Assembly (NCBI RefSeq): GCF_000496595.1
Contig: NC_022793.1
Coordinates: 620,001 to 684,000, forward strand
Source of the DNA: Candidatus Liberibacter americanus str. Sao Paulo
GTDB taxonomy: Bacteria; Pseudomonadota; Alphaproteobacteria; Rhizobiales; Rhizobiaceae
Length of the DNA stretch: 64,000 nucleotides
Reading direction: 5' to 3'
Shown here: positions 42,660 through 53,427 of the stretch, in pieces
How positions within the stretch are numbered: the first letter of the stretch is position 1
How the letters are laid out: each line of letters begins with the position of its first letter
Translations under genes and position numbers: made by a program
Notes under the pieces: generated by a model
What the model was told of the DNA's origin: nothing
Database searches by the model: none
What the model saw: the letters and a program-made list of their open reading frames with translations, nothing else

Positions 42660-43343
42660 TTGAATAATAATGATTTACTAGTACTTCAAAATATCAAACA
42701 TGTCTATCGACATATAGAAGATTCATTTCCAGTCCTTGAAGATGTTAATATTAGTTTGAGAAGTGGTGAAATGACAGCGCTTGTTTCTCCATCAGGGACA
42801 GGAAAATCTACTATTTTACATATTGCTGGCTTATTAGAAGTTCCAGATGAGGGAAATGTAATTATTGATGGACAATTATGTAATGAATTATCTGATGATG
42901 ATAAGTCGTTTTTGCGTTGTTCTAAAATTGGATTTGTATATCAAGCTCATCGCCTTTTAACAGATTTTTCTGTTATAGAAAATATTATTTTACCACAAAT
43001 GATTGCTGGGGTAGATTACAAGGAAGCTTATAAGCGTTCGATGGACCTTTTGGAATTTATGGGAATGGTTAAATATGCTAACCGTCGCTCTTCTGACCTC
43101 TCTGGAGGAGAACAACAGAGAATATCTATTTGTAGATCTATTGCGAATGCTCCTATGATTCTTTTGGCAGATGAGCCAACGGGTAATTTAGATCCTAAAA
43201 CAGCAATTTCGGTATTTGGTGTTTTGAGAGAGCTGGTCATTAACTTTGGTTTATCGGCTCTTATTGCTACACATAATTATGATATTTCTTCTCTTATGGA
43301 TCGTAAAATTACAATTAAAGATGGAAAGATTGTTGAATTATAG
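42660..43343 (+). CDS. lolD: Lipoprotein-releasing ABC transporter ATP-binding protein
   Basis: ATPase of the Lol export complex. The 227 residues contain Walker A SPSGTGKST, Q-loop FVYQAHRLL, signature LSGGEQQR, Walker B ILLADEPTGNLD and an H-loop His (ATHN). The start is a TTG at 42660, strongly supported by a perfect AGGAGG at 42649-42654, five bases upstream. It is convergent with ubiG. No dnaE follows it, unlike the rhizobial arrangement as I recall it. Confidence 0.95.
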   Translation: MNNNDLLVLQNIKHVYRHIEDSFPVLEDVNISLRSGEMTALVSPSGTGKSTILHIAGLLEVPDEGNVIIDGQLCNELSDDDKSFLRCSKIGFVYQAHRLLTDFSVIENIILPQMIAGVDYKEAYKRSMDLLEFMGMVKYANRRSSDLSGGEQQRISICRSIANAPMILLADEPTGNLDPKTAISVFGVLRELVINFGLSALIATHNYDISSLMDRKITIKDGKIVEL

Positions 43344-43355
43344 TTTATATATATT

Positions 43356-44117
43356 CTAACTTGTTTTTGGCATAGTTGCCAATACTATGTAATTGACATC
43401 TTTATTGTTTTTAGAAATGCTCCATTTATCAAATAATATATTATAGTTTATTCCGACACAATCTATGATTTTTGCTTTGTTTGCTAACAGCAAAGCATAT
43501 ATTTCCTCTGGTTTTACTAGTTTTTCGTATTGATGTGTTCCTTTTGGTAACCATTTTAATATATATTCTGCTCCTATAATAGCCAATAACATTGCTTTAA
43601 AATTACGGTTGATTGTTGAAATAAACATTAAACCATCACTTATCATAAGTGAGCAACATATTTTCATAAAGTAATCGATATTTTCAACATGTTCTATTAC
43701 TTCCATGTTTAAAATAACATCGAATTTTTCATTAGTTTCCACTAATTCTTCTGGACAAGTTACACGATAGTCAATTTTTATTTTTTCTGAATCAGCGTGA
43801 TTTTTTGCGATTTCAATATTTTTTGATGAAGGATCTATCCCTACTACAGTTGCTCCCATTTTTGCAATTGGTTCTGATAGCAGTCCACCGCCGCAACCTA
43901 TATCTAGTATACGCAATCCTTTTAAGGGATATGCTTCATAGCTATCTCGTTTAAAATATTGTATTATTTTACTTTTTATATACGATAATCGGACTGGATT
44001 TATTTTATGTAATGGGCGAAATTTTCCATTTGGATTCCACCATTCTGATGCTATATTTGAGAATCTATTTATGTCTTCTTGATTTTTAGTGGTATATTCT
44101 TGAGATCTGTGTTTCAT
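43356..44117 (-). CDS. ubiG: Ubiquinone biosynthesis O-methyltransferase
   Basis: SAM-dependent methyltransferase for the two O-methylations of ubiquinone synthesis. The 253 residues include FSNIASEWWNPNGKFRPLHKIN (the UbiG N-terminal signature), the SAM motif LDIGCGGGLL at ~71-80, and the later MEVIEHVEN and TINRN. It feeds the quinone pool used by complex I. It is divergent from lysC, as in rhizobia. Confidence 0.96.
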   Translation of the reverse strand: MKHRSQEYTTKNQEDINRFSNIASEWWNPNGKFRPLHKINPVRLSYIKSKIIQYFKRDSYEAYPLKGLRILDIGCGGGLLSEPIAKMGATVVGIDPSSKNIEIAKNHADSEKIKIDYRVTCPEELVETNEKFDVILNMEVIEHVENIDYFMKICCSLMISDGLMFISTINRNFKAMLLAIIGAEYILKWLPKGTHQYEKLVKPEEIYALLLANKAKIIDCVGINYNILFDKWSISKNNKDVNYIVLATMPKTS

Positions 44118-44259
44118 GTGGATTACCTTGATGAAATTACATAATAATGATCTACTTATTTTTTAATGTTTGCAAGTAATATTTTGTTTAGTTAATATTT
44201 TGATTAATCCTATGACATTTGTAATTATAACAATAAAATAACCTATTGGGATTTATAGT

Positions 44260-45507
44260 ATGGCGCGTATTGTGATGAAATTTGGTGGTACGTCTGTTGC
44301 TAATATTGATTGTATCCATAATGTTGCTTTGCATGTGAAGCGTGAAGTCGATATGGGACAAGAAGTTGCAGTCGTTGTTTCTGCTATGAAAGGAGAAACA
44401 GACAGATTAACTTCTTTGTGTAGAAAAGTTGCATCTAATTATAGTAAAAGAGAGCATGATGTAGTTGTTTCTTCTGGAGAGCAGGTATCTGCTGGTCTTA
44501 CTGCCATTGCTTTACAATCAATAGGCATTGATGTTTTATCATTACAAGGATGGCAAATTCCTATTTTGACAGATTGTTTTTATGGATCAGCACGCGTTCT
44601 TAGTATTAAAAGTAAAAAAATTATTTCTCAAATGAAAAAAGGAAAAGTTGTAGTTATTCCTGGATTTCAAGGTGTTGATCATGAAGGGTTTATTACTACT
44701 CTTGGCCGTGGAGGATCTGATACTTCAGCTGTTGCGATAGCGGCTGCTATTGAGGCAGATCGTTGTGATATTTATACGGATGTTGATGGTATTTATACTA
44801 CTGATCCACGTATTGAGCCTAAGGCTCTTCTAATGAAAAAAATTTCATTTGAAGAAATGTTAGAGATGTCATCTCTTGGCGCTAAGGTTTTACAAGTTCG
44901 TTCTGTAGAATTAGCGATGTTACAGAAAGTATGTTTGTCTGTGCGTTCAAGTTTTGTAGATCAAAGTAAGTTTATTGATACGGGACAAGAATTGCCTGGT
45001 ACACTTATTTGTAGTGAGGAAGAAATTATGGAAAAAGAATTTGTTACTGGAATTGCTTATACTAAAGATGAAGCTCAGATTTCTTTAAGACGATTGCAAG
45101 ATCGTCCTGGTGTTTCAGCATCTATTTTTTCTCCTCTTGCTGCAGCTAATATTAATGTTGATATGATTGTTCAAAATATTTCTGAAAACGGCAAGTATAC
45201 GGATATGACGTTTACTACTCCTTCTGTTGACTTAGAAAAAGCACTTTCAGTTCTTGCTGATAATAAGGATAAGATAGGATATGATGTTATTCAGCATGAT
45301 GATAATCTTGTAAAAATTTCAGCTATAGGTGTTGGTATGAGAAGTCATGCGGGAGTTGCATCTGATTTCTTTTTATGCCTTGCTGATAAAGGTATTAATA
45401 TTAAGGCAATTACTACATCCGAAATTAAAATATCTGTCTTAATTGATAGTTCTTATACAGAGTTAGCAGTAAGATCTTTACATTCTTGTTATGGCCTTGA
45501 TAAATGA
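44260..45507 (+). CDS. lysC: Aspartate kinase
   Basis: First step of the aspartate pathway to lysine, methionine, threonine and diaminopimelate. The 415 residues contain KFGGTSVAN, the kinase-domain GRGGSDTSAVAIAAAIEADRC region, YTDVDGIYTTDPR, and two C-terminal ACT domains (from ~265 and ~345) for feedback control. Lysine/threonine sensitivity cannot be read by eye. It is followed by a 1.26 kb gap instead of ptsP. Confidence 0.96.
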   Translation: MARIVMKFGGTSVANIDCIHNVALHVKREVDMGQEVAVVVSAMKGETDRLTSLCRKVASNYSKREHDVVVSSGEQVSAGLTAIALQSIGIDVLSLQGWQIPILTDCFYGSARVLSIKSKKIISQMKKGKVVVIPGFQGVDHEGFITTLGRGGSDTSAVAIAAAIEADRCDIYTDVDGIYTTDPRIEPKALLMKKISFEEMLEMSSLGAKVLQVRSVELAMLQKVCLSVRSSFVDQSKFIDTGQELPGTLICSEEEIMEKEFVTGIAYTKDEAQISLRRLQDRPGVSASIFSPLAAANINVDMIVQNISENGKYTDMTFTTPSVDLEKALSVLADNKDKIGYDVIQHDDNLVKISAIGVGMRSHAGVASDFFLCLADKGINIKAITTSEIKISVLIDSSYTELAVRSLHSCYGLDK

Positions 45508-46767
45508 ATTAGTATTTTTTTTGCTATTTATTAATATTATATTTGTCAATATAAGAGTAACTCTAACAAGTAATTTTTATTAGCAATTTAATGTAATTAA
45601 TTGTTTATTATAATTCAGAGATATATCGATTGAGTATTATAATTAGAATAAGTTATGTTATTTATTTGTAAGTAATAGTTTGTGTAAGTTAATTTAGATT
45701 GTGAGGAAAATTATTTATTGTTGGGCTATATGATTATATCTATAGATATTATTTGCATTTTATATGATTTTTTGTATAATGATTTTACAGCTTAGTATAA
45801 TCGTACGTAAAATAGTGTTGCGTGGACTTTGACTTTGATAATTAGTAGTGTTTGTGTGTAATCGGATGCTTCTGGCTGTTAATTTTGCTTTTATTAGATT
45901 TAATGTTGCTTTTGCAATATAAGCGCTGTTTTTGCTTTATAGTACAGTTTTTTTCTTGCTTAAATATTTTTTTGGGAAGATGATATGATAATATTACTCT
46001 AAGGTGTATTGTATAGTTGTTGTTAAATCTTCTAATCTATTTTCGTTTGACAATGGATGTTTTTATGTTTCCAATTTTTTCTTTTTTATCGATATGTTAT
46101 GTGTGATTAGCTTTTTGATATAATAGTATTATCGTTTTATTCCCGCTTATAAAATGAATGGAACGAATTGTGATAGGCGGATTTAATTATACTAATATTT
46201 ATATTATAATAAATTACTTTATGTTCTGGTATTTGCATAAAGTAATTTATTGTTTATATGGTATTTTTATTATGTCTGAGATGATTTTTATATCATTAAA
46301 ATTATTTCTTGTTTTTTAAAAAAGGAATTAATGATCCGATCAATATTATTAATTTATTTAGGTGAATATTTAATATAATGATCAATATGTTGTATGAGAT
46401 TAGATTATTTATTTTAAGTTAATTTAATGTTTAATTGTTTATATTTAGGTTTATTAGAGCTTAGGTTCATTAATTGTTTAAATTGTTTTTTGAATATTTA
46501 AGCTCTGTTACGTTACTGCGATATTTCTGTTCTATATAGATATGATTTATTTGGAGATGATAATGATAAGTAATTAATTTATGAAGCAACTTTGCTTGAT
46601 TATTTGAATATGTTATCGATTAGTTGATTTTATGATCGAATAATATTTACAATATTGTTATTTCATTATTATGACGATCAGTTTTACCTGGATACGAATA
46701 TTTTGCGCTGTATTCAATTTTAGATAATATGTGTGTTTGTATCAACTTTTTTTGAAAGTTTTATAGT
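45508..46767. other. 1.26 kb gene-free gap at the ptsP position
   Basis: In rhizobia the order here is ubiG-lysC-ptsP-prfA-prmC-DUF4167-clpB. Everything but ptsP is present. The gap has stops in all frames and no PtsP motif I can recognise, though the upper strand is T/G-rich like the coding strands nearby. I read it as the eroded site of a lost ptsP. No structured RNA or strong terminator was identified. Confidence 0.6.
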
Positions 46768-47841
46768 TTGGTTTGTCTTTCTCATGAACAGATGTGCGAT
46801 ATAAAGAATCGTTTTTCTGAAATTGAATTTCAGATGTCACAATCGCCTCCTATTGACGTATATATTAAGCTTAATGCTGAATATTCTACGATCAGTCCGG
46901 TTGTTGCCAAAATTGATATTTATGATAAAGCAAAATTAGAAGAAAAGGATTTACGTGCTATTATTGAAGATCCAGATTCTGGTTTAGATATTCAAGATAT
47001 TGCTCAGGCCGAGATTTTAGAATTAGAAAAGAAAATAAAAGAACTTGAATATGAAATAAGTTGTTTATTGATTCCTAAAGATGCTGATGATGATAAGAGT
47101 TGTGTTATCGAAATTCGTGCTGGAACAGGGGGGGCAGAAGCGGCATTATTTGTTAGAGATCTTTTCTATATGTATGAGCGTTATGCAATGGCTAGAAAGT
47201 GGAAGGTTGATATTTTATCTTCTAGTGATAGTGATGATGGTGGATATAAGGAAATAATTGCAACAATATCTGGAAGAGGGGTGTTTGCTCGTATGAAATT
47301 TGAATCAGGTGTACATCGAGTTCAGCGTGTTCCTGCTACTGAAGCTAGTGGAAGGATTCATACTTCAGCTGCAACTGTTGCAGTTTTGCCAGAGGCAGAA
47401 GAAATAGATATTGATATTTCTCCAGAAGATATTCGTATTGATACTATGCGTGCATCCGGTGCGGGTGGGCAGCATGTTAATACCACTGATTCAGCAGTAA
47501 GGATTACTCACATTCCAACAGGTATAATTGTAACTTCTTCTGAAAAATCACAACATCAGAATAGATTGCAAGCTATGAAAGTTTTACGATCTCGACTTTA
47601 TGATACCGAAAGAAGACGTGTTTCTAATGAAAGATCGGCGGATCGTAAGGCCCAAATTGGATCTGGTGATCGTTCTGAGCGTATTCGTACTTATAATTTT
47701 CCACAAGGACGTATTACGGATCACAGAATAAATCTAACACTATATAAATTGGAATATATAATGCAAGGTGATATTGATGAAATTATTAATGCATTGATTA
47801 CAGAACATCAAACAAGAATGATGGGTTTTGCTAGTGACTAA
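46768..47841 (+). CDS. prfA: Peptide chain release factor 1
   Basis: RF1 ends translation at UAA and UAG. The 357 residues carry the codon-recognition region and the catalytic GGQ at about residues 233-235 ([16 protein letters not shown]). The GGQ glutamine is the target of the methylase encoded next door. A TTG at 46768 (GAAAG upstream) is preferred because [16 protein letters not shown] aligns with the family N-terminus; ATG 46792 is the alternative. It overlaps prmC by a few bases. Confidence 0.96.
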   Translation: MVCLSHEQMCDIKNRFSEIEFQMSQSPPIDVYIKLNAEYSTISPVVAKIDIYDKAKLEEKDLRAIIEDPDSGLDIQDIAQAEILELEKKIKELEYEISCLLIPKDADDDKSCVIEIRAGTGGAEAALFVRDLFYMYERYAMARKWKVDILSSSDSDDGGYKEIIATISGRGVFARMKFESGVHRVQRVPATEASGRIHTSAATVAVLPEAEEIDIDISPEDIRIDTMRASGAGGQHVNTTDSAVRITHIPTGIIVTSSEKSQHQNRLQAMKVLRSRLYDTERRRVSNERSADRKAQIGSGDRSERIRTYNFPQGRITDHRINLTLYKLEYIMQGDIDEIINALITEHQTRMMGFASD

Positions 47842-48715
47842 TTTGTCTTTAATAAGTGATCTACCTCCAACTGTTGGAGATTGTCTTTCTTTGATTAAGT
47901 ATTATTTTAGAAATTCTGGATTAAAAAGATTAGGTAATCCTATTCATTTTTTATGCGGAATTACTGGTTTATCTGCGTGTGAAGTGGTTGCTTATCCAGG
48001 TATAGTTCTGGACAAAGAACAGCTTTTATTGCTTAAAAAAGCAATTATCAGATACTTGAAACATGAGTCTATGCATCGTATTATTGGATGGAGAAGTTTT
48101 TATAATTTAAGATTATCTCTTTCAGTTGATACTTTTGAGCCTCGTCCTGAGACAGAGCTTTTAGTAGATGTTGTTCTATCGCATTTTTTTTCTCAATTAG
48201 AGAATAAAAGTATTGTGAAAGTTCTTGATCTTGGGACTGGTACTGGTGCAATTTGTCTTTCTTTATTAAAGGAATGTTCTAATTTTAAGGGTTATGGCGT
48301 TGATATTTCGAGTGAAGCCCTAAAAATTGCTAGTAATAATGCTATAATTAATGGTGTATCCGATAGATTTTCTGCAATACAAAGCGATTGGTTTTCTTCT
48401 GTTAATGGGGTTTTCGATATTATTGTTTCAAATCCGCCCTATATATCATCTGATGTAATCGATACCCTTGGATCTGAGGTTAAATATTTTGATCCTCATA
48501 TTGCACTTGATGGTGGAACAGATGGATTGTTTCATTATAGAGTTATAGCAGATGGTATATCGAAAAAATTGACTAAGGGTGGTTTTTGTTGCTTAGAGAT
48601 TGGATATAATCAAAAATTAGATGTTGTGCGTATTTTTGAAGATAGGCAATTGTTTTTATTAAATTCTTTTAAAGATTATGGGGGAAATGATAGAGCATTA
48701 TTGTTTTATCACTAG
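47834..48715 (+). CDS. prmC: Release factor glutamine methyltransferase
   Basis: It N5-methylates the GGQ glutamine of RF1/RF2. The ~293-residue protein has an N-terminal helical domain, the SAM motif [15 protein letters not shown] and the catalytic NPPY (IIVSNPPYI). A GTG at 47834 overlaps the end of prfA by eight bases; TTG 47828 is possible. Translational coupling with its substrate gene prfA is typical. Confidence 0.94.
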   Translation: MTNLSLISDLPPTVGDCLSLIKYYFRNSGLKRLGNPIHFLCGITGLSACEVVAYPGIVLDKEQLLLLKKAIIRYLKHESMHRIIGWRSFYNLRLSLSVDTFEPRPETELLVDVVLSHFFSQLENKSIVKVLDLGTGTGAICLSLLKECSNFKGYGVDISSEALKIASNNAIINGVSDRFSAIQSDWFSSVNGVFDIIVSNPPYISSDVIDTLGSEVKYFDPHIALDGGTDGLFHYRVIADGISKKLTKGGFCCLEIGYNQKLDVVRIFEDRQLFLLNSFKDYGGNDRALLFYH

Positions 48716-48842
48716 TTGTTTGAGTTTTTTTGATTTCTTATAATATTGGGGAATAAGGCATAATGAATGAATGAATATATGGATTAATTTTTTCTATTGA
48801 AAATGGTAAACATCAGGTATTTATAAATTGAATGGGTAATAA

Positions 48843-49451
48843 ATGAGGTCAGGACAGCAATATAAACGTAGTCGTGGACGTGGATCCAATGGTGGCAACG
48901 GGAATTTTAATCGTAAAAACATTAATCCATTAGTACGAAATTATGATAGTGCTGGATATGAAGTTAAGGTTCGTGGTACTGCTCAGCATATAGCTGAGAG
49001 ATATTCAACTCTTGCTCGTGATGCTATTAGTGCGGGTGATTATGTTGTTGCAGAGAACCATTTTCAACATGCAGAGCATTATAATCGTATTATTGCTTTG
49101 GCTCAAGCAAAGATTCAGGAAAAATTGCAACTTGATGAACAGGAGAGCCTTATTGAAAAAGAGAAGAGGTGCAAGATAGATCATTTAAATAATGGATTTA
49201 TGGATAAGCCTGTCGATTCAGATACAAAAGAAAATATTTTCAAATCTCCTCCAGATAATCAGCCTAATATTGAAGATATTGCATTTGACGCACCTATTCC
49301 AGATAGAAAAGTTCCTAGTAAGATTGCGTCTAATAGAAGGACATTGCGTCCTCGCAGATTTAATAATAACAGCAACCCTAAAAAAGAATCATCTAAAAAT
49401 TCTTCAGAGGGGGCATCTAGAAATTCTTCAGAGGGGCCATCTAGTGTATAA
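48843..49451 (+). CDS. DUF4167 domain protein
   Basis: A 202-residue basic protein. The N-terminal third (YKRSRGRGSNGGNGNFNRK, then YEVKVRGTAQHIAERYSTLARDA, AGDYVVAENHFQHAEHYNRI in overlapping pieces) matches the alphaproteobacterial DUF4167 family, commonly found before clpB. The RGRG/GNGN start suggests RNA binding; that is inference. The tail is variable, polar and ends in a two-copy NSSEG repeat. It fits a ribosome- or RNA-linked role beside translation genes, but the function is unknown. Confidence 0.85.
   Translation: MRSGQQYKRSRGRGSNGGNGNFNRKNINPLVRNYDSAGYEVKVRGTAQHIAERYSTLARDAISAGDYVVAENHFQHAEHYNRIIALAQAKIQEKLQLDEQESLIEKEKRCKIDHLNNGFMDKPVDSDTKENIFKSPPDNQPNIEDIAFDAPIPDRKVPSKIASNRRTLRPRRFNNNSNPKKESSKNSSEGASRNSSEGPSSV
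49397..49444 (+). repeat. 24-bp tandem duplication at the end of the DUF4167 gene
   Basis: Two adjacent 24-base copies (49397-49420, 49421-49444) differ only at one base in the run of Gs. They encode KNSSEGAS and RNSSEGPS-type units. The duplication is in frame and sits at the disordered C-terminus. Confidence 0.88.
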
Positions 49452-49516
49452 AAATTAAAAACCGGATAGTTACTTTTATGGAATATTTCTGATAGATTTA
49501 AAGGAGGTATTTTTTG

Positions 49517-52090
49517 ATGAATAGTGAAAAATATTCAGAGTTATTGAGAAGTGTATTTCAATCTTCACAAACATATGCTCTTGCACAGGGTCATCAGAAT
49601 TTAATGCCTGAGCATATTTTGCATGTATTCCTTGAAGATGATAAAGGTATTGCATGTTCGTTAGTTAAAAGTTCAGGAGGGGATCTTCAAAAACTTAACA
49701 CTTCTAATCAAGATGCTCTTGCTAAGTTGCCACAAGTTACGGGTAGTGGATCTCAAATTTATCTTTCACGCCCATTAGCTGAGGTTTGTTCTAAAGCAGA
49801 GGAAATAGCTAAAAAATCAGGTGATTCTTTTGTCACAGTAGAAAGATTTCTTCTTGCTATGATTTTAGTTCATAGTTCTTCTGTATCAGTTTCTCTTAAA
49901 AAATGCGGAGTAAGTGTTAATAGCCTTGAGGAAACAATTAAAAATATTCGTAAGGGTCGTGTAGCTGATTCTGTAAATTCAGAACACGGATTTGATGCTT
50001 TAAAGAAGTATTGTCGTGACCTTACAGCGGAAGCTCGAGATGGAAAACTTGACCCTGTCATTGGTCGAGATGATGAAATGCGCCGTGCTATTCAAGTTTT
50101 ATCACGTCGTACCAAGAATAATCCAGTTTTAATTGGAGATCCTGGTGTTGGTAAGACAGCTATTGTTGAGGGCTTAGCTTCACGTATTATTAATGGTGAC
50201 GTTCCTGAATCTCTTAAGGGAAAGAGATTGATGTCTCTTGATATGGGAGCTTTGATAGCTGGTGCAAAATTTAGAGGAGAGTTTGAGGAGAGATTAAAGG
50301 CTCTTCTTGGAGAGATTCAGTCTGAAGAAGGTAATATAGTGCTATTTATTGATGAATTGCACATATTAGTCGGAGCAGGGAAAACTGATGGAGCAATGGA
50401 TGCCTCTAATCTTCTTAAGCCCTCGTTATCTCGAGGAGAGTTACATTGTATAGGAGCAACAACATTAGATGAATACCGAAAGTATATAGAAAAGGATCCG
50501 GCTCTTGCTCGTAGATTCCAAGCTCTTATAGTCGGGGAACCTACGGTTGTTGATACAATATCTATTTTACGTGGTCTTAAAGAAAGATATGAACAACATC
50601 ATAAAGTTAGAATTTCTGATTCTGCTTTAGTAAGTGCAGCAGTTCTTTCTAATAGATATATTACTGATAGATTTCTTCCTGATAAAGCCATAGATTTGAT
50701 GGATGAGGCATCTGCTAGAGTTCGTATGCAGATAGATACTAAACCTGAGGTTCTTGATGAAATTGATCGTCGTATTATTTGTCTTAAAATAGAAAAAGAG
50801 GCTTTAAAGAAAGAAAAAGATCAATTTTCTGAAGAACGTCTTTTATCCTTGCAAAATGAATTGGTTTCTTTAGAAGAAGAATCAAGTACTTTAACCTTGC
50901 GTTGGCAAGAGGCTAAGAAAAAGATTTTTTATGCTGCTGATCTTAAAAAACGATTAGAAACAATGCGTAATGAATTAGCTGTGGCGCAGCGTCAAGGAGA
51001 ATTTGAGCGTGCAGGAGAGCTTGCTTATGGATTGATTCCAAAAATAGAAAAAGAGCTAGATGAAACTTCAAAACCAGATGATATGGCAACGGATATGATT
51101 CATGAGGTTGTGACTTCTGATAATATTGCTAGTGTAGTATCTCGTTCTACTGGCATTCCTGTTAGTAAAATGTTAGAAAGTGACCGGGAAAAATTTGTTA
51201 AAGTTGAGGAAGAGCTTTCTAAATATGTAGTTGGTCAGAATGCTGCTATTGAATCTGTTTCTAATGCATTGCGTCGTTTTATAGCTGGCTTACAAGATCC
51301 AAACCGTCCAATGGGATCTTTTATGTTTTTAGGGCCAACGGGGGTCGGAAAAACAGAGTTAGTCAAGTCTTTAGCGCGTTTCTTATTTGATGACGAAACC
51401 TCTATGGTGCGCATTGATATGTCAGAATATATGGAAAAACATTCTGTATCTCGTTTAATAGGTGCTCCTCCTGGTTATGTTGGTTATGATGAGGGTGGGG
51501 CTTTGACTGAAGCTGTGCGTAGACATCCTTATCAGGTAATTTTATTTGATGAAATTGAGAAGGCTCATAAAGATGTTCATAATATCTTATTGCAAGTTTT
51601 AGATGAAGGAAGGTTGACAGATAGTCAAGGTCGTACTGTTGATTTTCGTAATACACTTATCATTATGACTTCTAATTTAGGTGCGGAGTTTATGTTGGAA
51701 GATACTAGTGATGAAAATTCTGTTAATGAAAAAGTAATGAGAATGGTGCATTCCGAATTTAAACCTGAATTTTTAAATCGTTTGGATGAAATAATATTAT
51801 TTCAGAGATTACGTGAAGATGATATTTCGAAAATTGTTCATATTCAGCTTGATAAGCTATTATCTGTTATTAAAAAGCGCAATATATCAATAGATTTTGA
51901 TGATCAAGTTGTTATTTGGTTATCGTATAAGGGCTATGATTTTGCTTATGGTGCTCGACCATTAAAAAGAGTAATACAGAAATATATTCAGAATCCATTA
52001 GCTGAAAAGATGATTTCTAATGAAATATCTGAAGGTGATTCTATCAAAGTATTGGTCGAAGAAGATAAACTTATTTTTCGTACTGTTTAG
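49517..52090 (+). CDS. clpB: Chaperone ClpB (Hsp100 disaggregase)
   Basis: Hexameric AAA+ disaggregase working with DnaK. The 857 residues show an N-domain (~1-145), AAA1 with Walker A GDPGVGKT (~208) and Walker B LFIDELH, a middle coiled-coil domain (~395-520), and AAA2 with GPTGVGKT (~605), Walker B ILFDEIE and an arginine-finger region. The pore-loop [11 protein letters not shown] and GYVGYDEGG are intact. ATG 49517 follows AAGGAGGT at 49501-49508, one of the best ribosome sites in the window. No clear heat-shock promoter is visible just upstream. Confidence 0.97.
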   Translation: MNSEKYSELLRSVFQSSQTYALAQGHQNLMPEHILHVFLEDDKGIACSLVKSSGGDLQKLNTSNQDALAKLPQVTGSGSQIYLSRPLAEVCSKAEEIAKKSGDSFVTVERFLLAMILVHSSSVSVSLKKCGVSVNSLEETIKNIRKGRVADSVNSEHGFDALKKYCRDLTAEARDGKLDPVIGRDDEMRRAIQVLSRRTKNNPVLIGDPGVGKTAIVEGLASRIINGDVPESLKGKRLMSLDMGALIAGAKFRGEFEERLKALLGEIQSEEGNIVLFIDELHILVGAGKTDGAMDASNLLKPSLSRGELHCIGATTLDEYRKYIEKDPALARRFQALIVGEPTVVDTISILRGLKERYEQHHKVRISDSALVSAAVLSNRYITDRFLPDKAIDLMDEASARVRMQIDTKPEVLDEIDRRIICLKIEKEALKKEKDQFSEERLLSLQNELVSLEEESSTLTLRWQEAKKKIFYAADLKKRLETMRNELAVAQRQGEFERAGELAYGLIPKIEKELDETSKPDDMATDMIHEVVTSDNIASVVSRSTGIPVSKMLESDREKFVKVEEELSKYVVGQNAAIESVSNALRRFIAGLQDPNRPMGSFMFLGPTGVGKTELVKSLARFLFDDETSMVRIDMSEYMEKHSVSRLIGAPPGYVGYDEGGALTEAVRRHPYQVILFDEIEKAHKDVHNILLQVLDEGRLTDSQGRTVDFRNTLIIMTSNLGAEFMLEDTSDENSVNEKVMRMVHSEFKPEFLNRLDEIILFQRLREDDISKIVHIQLDKLLSVIKKRNISIDFDDQVVIWLSYKGYDFAYGARPLKRVIQKYIQNPLAEKMISNEISEGDSIKVLVEEDKLIFRTV

Positions 52091-52197
52091 ATTACTTTGT
52101 TAAAGTAAAGGTAATATATCTCTTAAATGAATATTCTATATTAATAAAAAGATTTTTTTCTTTTAAATTGATTTCTTCTTGGAGATATTGGATTTAT

Positions 52198-52240
52198 AAT
52201 CAGATATCACAGGATGTAAAAACACCTGTGATATCTGATT
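52198..52240. terminator. Long perfect inverted repeat between clpB and the convergent unknown gene
   Basis: A 16-bp perfect stem (52198-52213 with 52225-52240; core CAGATATCACAGG) and an 11-base loop, in which TGT/ACA can pair further. It lies 108 bases after clpB and 129 bases after the convergent unknown gene, as expected for a shared terminator, but neither side has a T-tract. It may instead be an RNA-stabilising or protein-binding element. Confidence 0.6.
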
Positions 52241-52368
52241 ATTAGCATATATGATGTCATCAAAATTTATATATGATTTGAAATATTTTCCCATATTTAA
52301 TCGTAATTTGATGATAATTTATATAACTATTATTTGGTCCATTTTATAAGGCCCTATAAAATATATCT

Positions 52369-53421
52369 TTATGAATAATATGAATATTGAAGTTTTGCTG
52401 GTTTGTTTGTTGAAATATTTCCTTCAACTTTAACACCAAAATTTTTATTATTTATATTATTCCCTTCGTATTTTGCAGTTAATTTTAATTCCCCATTTTC
52501 TAAGGTGTCTATATAATAGGAAGTTTTTCCTTTCATTGTTTCGTTTATATGTTCAATATTGGCTATTTTATGTGCGAAAGGCTTGTTAATAAAAATACCT
52601 TCTTGTGCAAAAGAAGAAATTAGTTGAATCTTTTTAAAATCATTAGGAAATATTTTTATAAGACTTTTTAACATATCGAATGAATCTTTTGATGCTATAT
52701 CATTTCCATTTATTACGAACTTAGAAGATTTGGTTGCATCTTTTAGTCCTTTAAATATTTCATTATGTTTTAACATTAAAAAATCAAGAAATAAATGTTG
52801 ACCAAAACTATCTAGTCTTTTTGATAGATTTGATTTTACAACAGGTTTCCATTCTATCTTTTTAGATGGGTTTTGGACTAAGATCTTCTCTTCTAAGGCT
52901 GTATTTGAGATAATATTTTTATCTTTTGCAAAATTACTGTTATCAACATATTTTGTTCCCATAGTTTCTGTTTTAACAGAGCTAATTTCATCTTTAATTG
53001 ATCTAGAGCTTTCTTGGAGAACTTTAAAATCATTTATTATTGTTTTAGCTTTAATTGCATTTTCAGCTACTTTTGCCCCTCCCCGTGCTAAAGTTGCTAC
53101 AACCTTAATACCATATCCGAAAACTGGAACAAGTATAAGGGCATCCGTAATTACGCCTACTATGCCCCATCCAGTATTTCCTTTTTTAAATTCATTGATA
53201 GTTCCATAAATAGGGATTAAGTTGACCATTACATCTTTTGCGTTACTAAAAAAATCAGATGACTTTTTATTTGGATTGGTTATAACATTTGATTTAGTGC
53301 TAACATTTGGGCTAGTGACAACATTTGGTTTAGTAACACTAATGTGATCCTTATTATAATTATCAATACACGTTTTTACTATGTTTTGATTGATATTTTT
53401 ATTTGTCTCTGCAATATTCAT
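52369..53421 (-). CDS. Unknown protein with hexapeptide repeats and a membrane-active-looking segment
   Basis: A 350-residue protein I do not recognise. There is no signal peptide. Residues ~28-51 are four degenerate hexapeptides (SVTKPN, VVTSPN, VSTKSN, VITNPN). Then comes a Gly-rich hydrophobic stretch, VNLIPIYGTINEFKKGNTG followed by WGIVGVITDALILVPVFGYG, reminiscent of segments before toxin domains in polymorphic toxins and some effectors. The C-terminal ~150 residues are mixed and soluble, ending in KLQYSYYS. ATG 53421 has AGGAA about nine bases before it and is preferred over ATG 53427. It stands alone in very AT-rich DNA, as an accessory gene would. A secreted or host-acting role is speculation. 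Confidence 0.75.
   Translation of the reverse strand: MNIAETNKNINQNIVKTCIDNYNKDHISVTKPNVVTSPNVSTKSNVITNPNKKSSDFFSNAKDVMVNLIPIYGTINEFKKGNTGWGIVGVITDALILVPVFGYGIKVVATLARGGAKVAENAIKAKTIINDFKVLQESSRSIKDEISSVKTETMGTKYVDNSNFAKDKNIISNTALEEKILVQNPSKKIEWKPVVKSNLSKRLDSFGQHLFLDFLMLKHNEIFKGLKDATKSSKFVINGNDIASKDSFDMLKSLIKIFPNDFKKIQLISSFAQEGIFINKPFAHKIANIEHINETMKGKTSYYIDTLENGELKLTAKYEGNNINNKNFGVKVEGNISTNKPAKLQYSYYS
53269..53340 (-). repeat. Four degenerate 18-bp repeats coding hexapeptides
   Basis: Four successive 18-base units encode [SV][VIS]T[KSN][PS]N hexapeptides near the N-terminus of the unknown protein. They are imperfect at DNA level, so the expansion is older than the duplications in dnaE and the DUF4167 gene. 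Confidence 0.75.
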
Positions 53422-53427
53422 ACTCAT

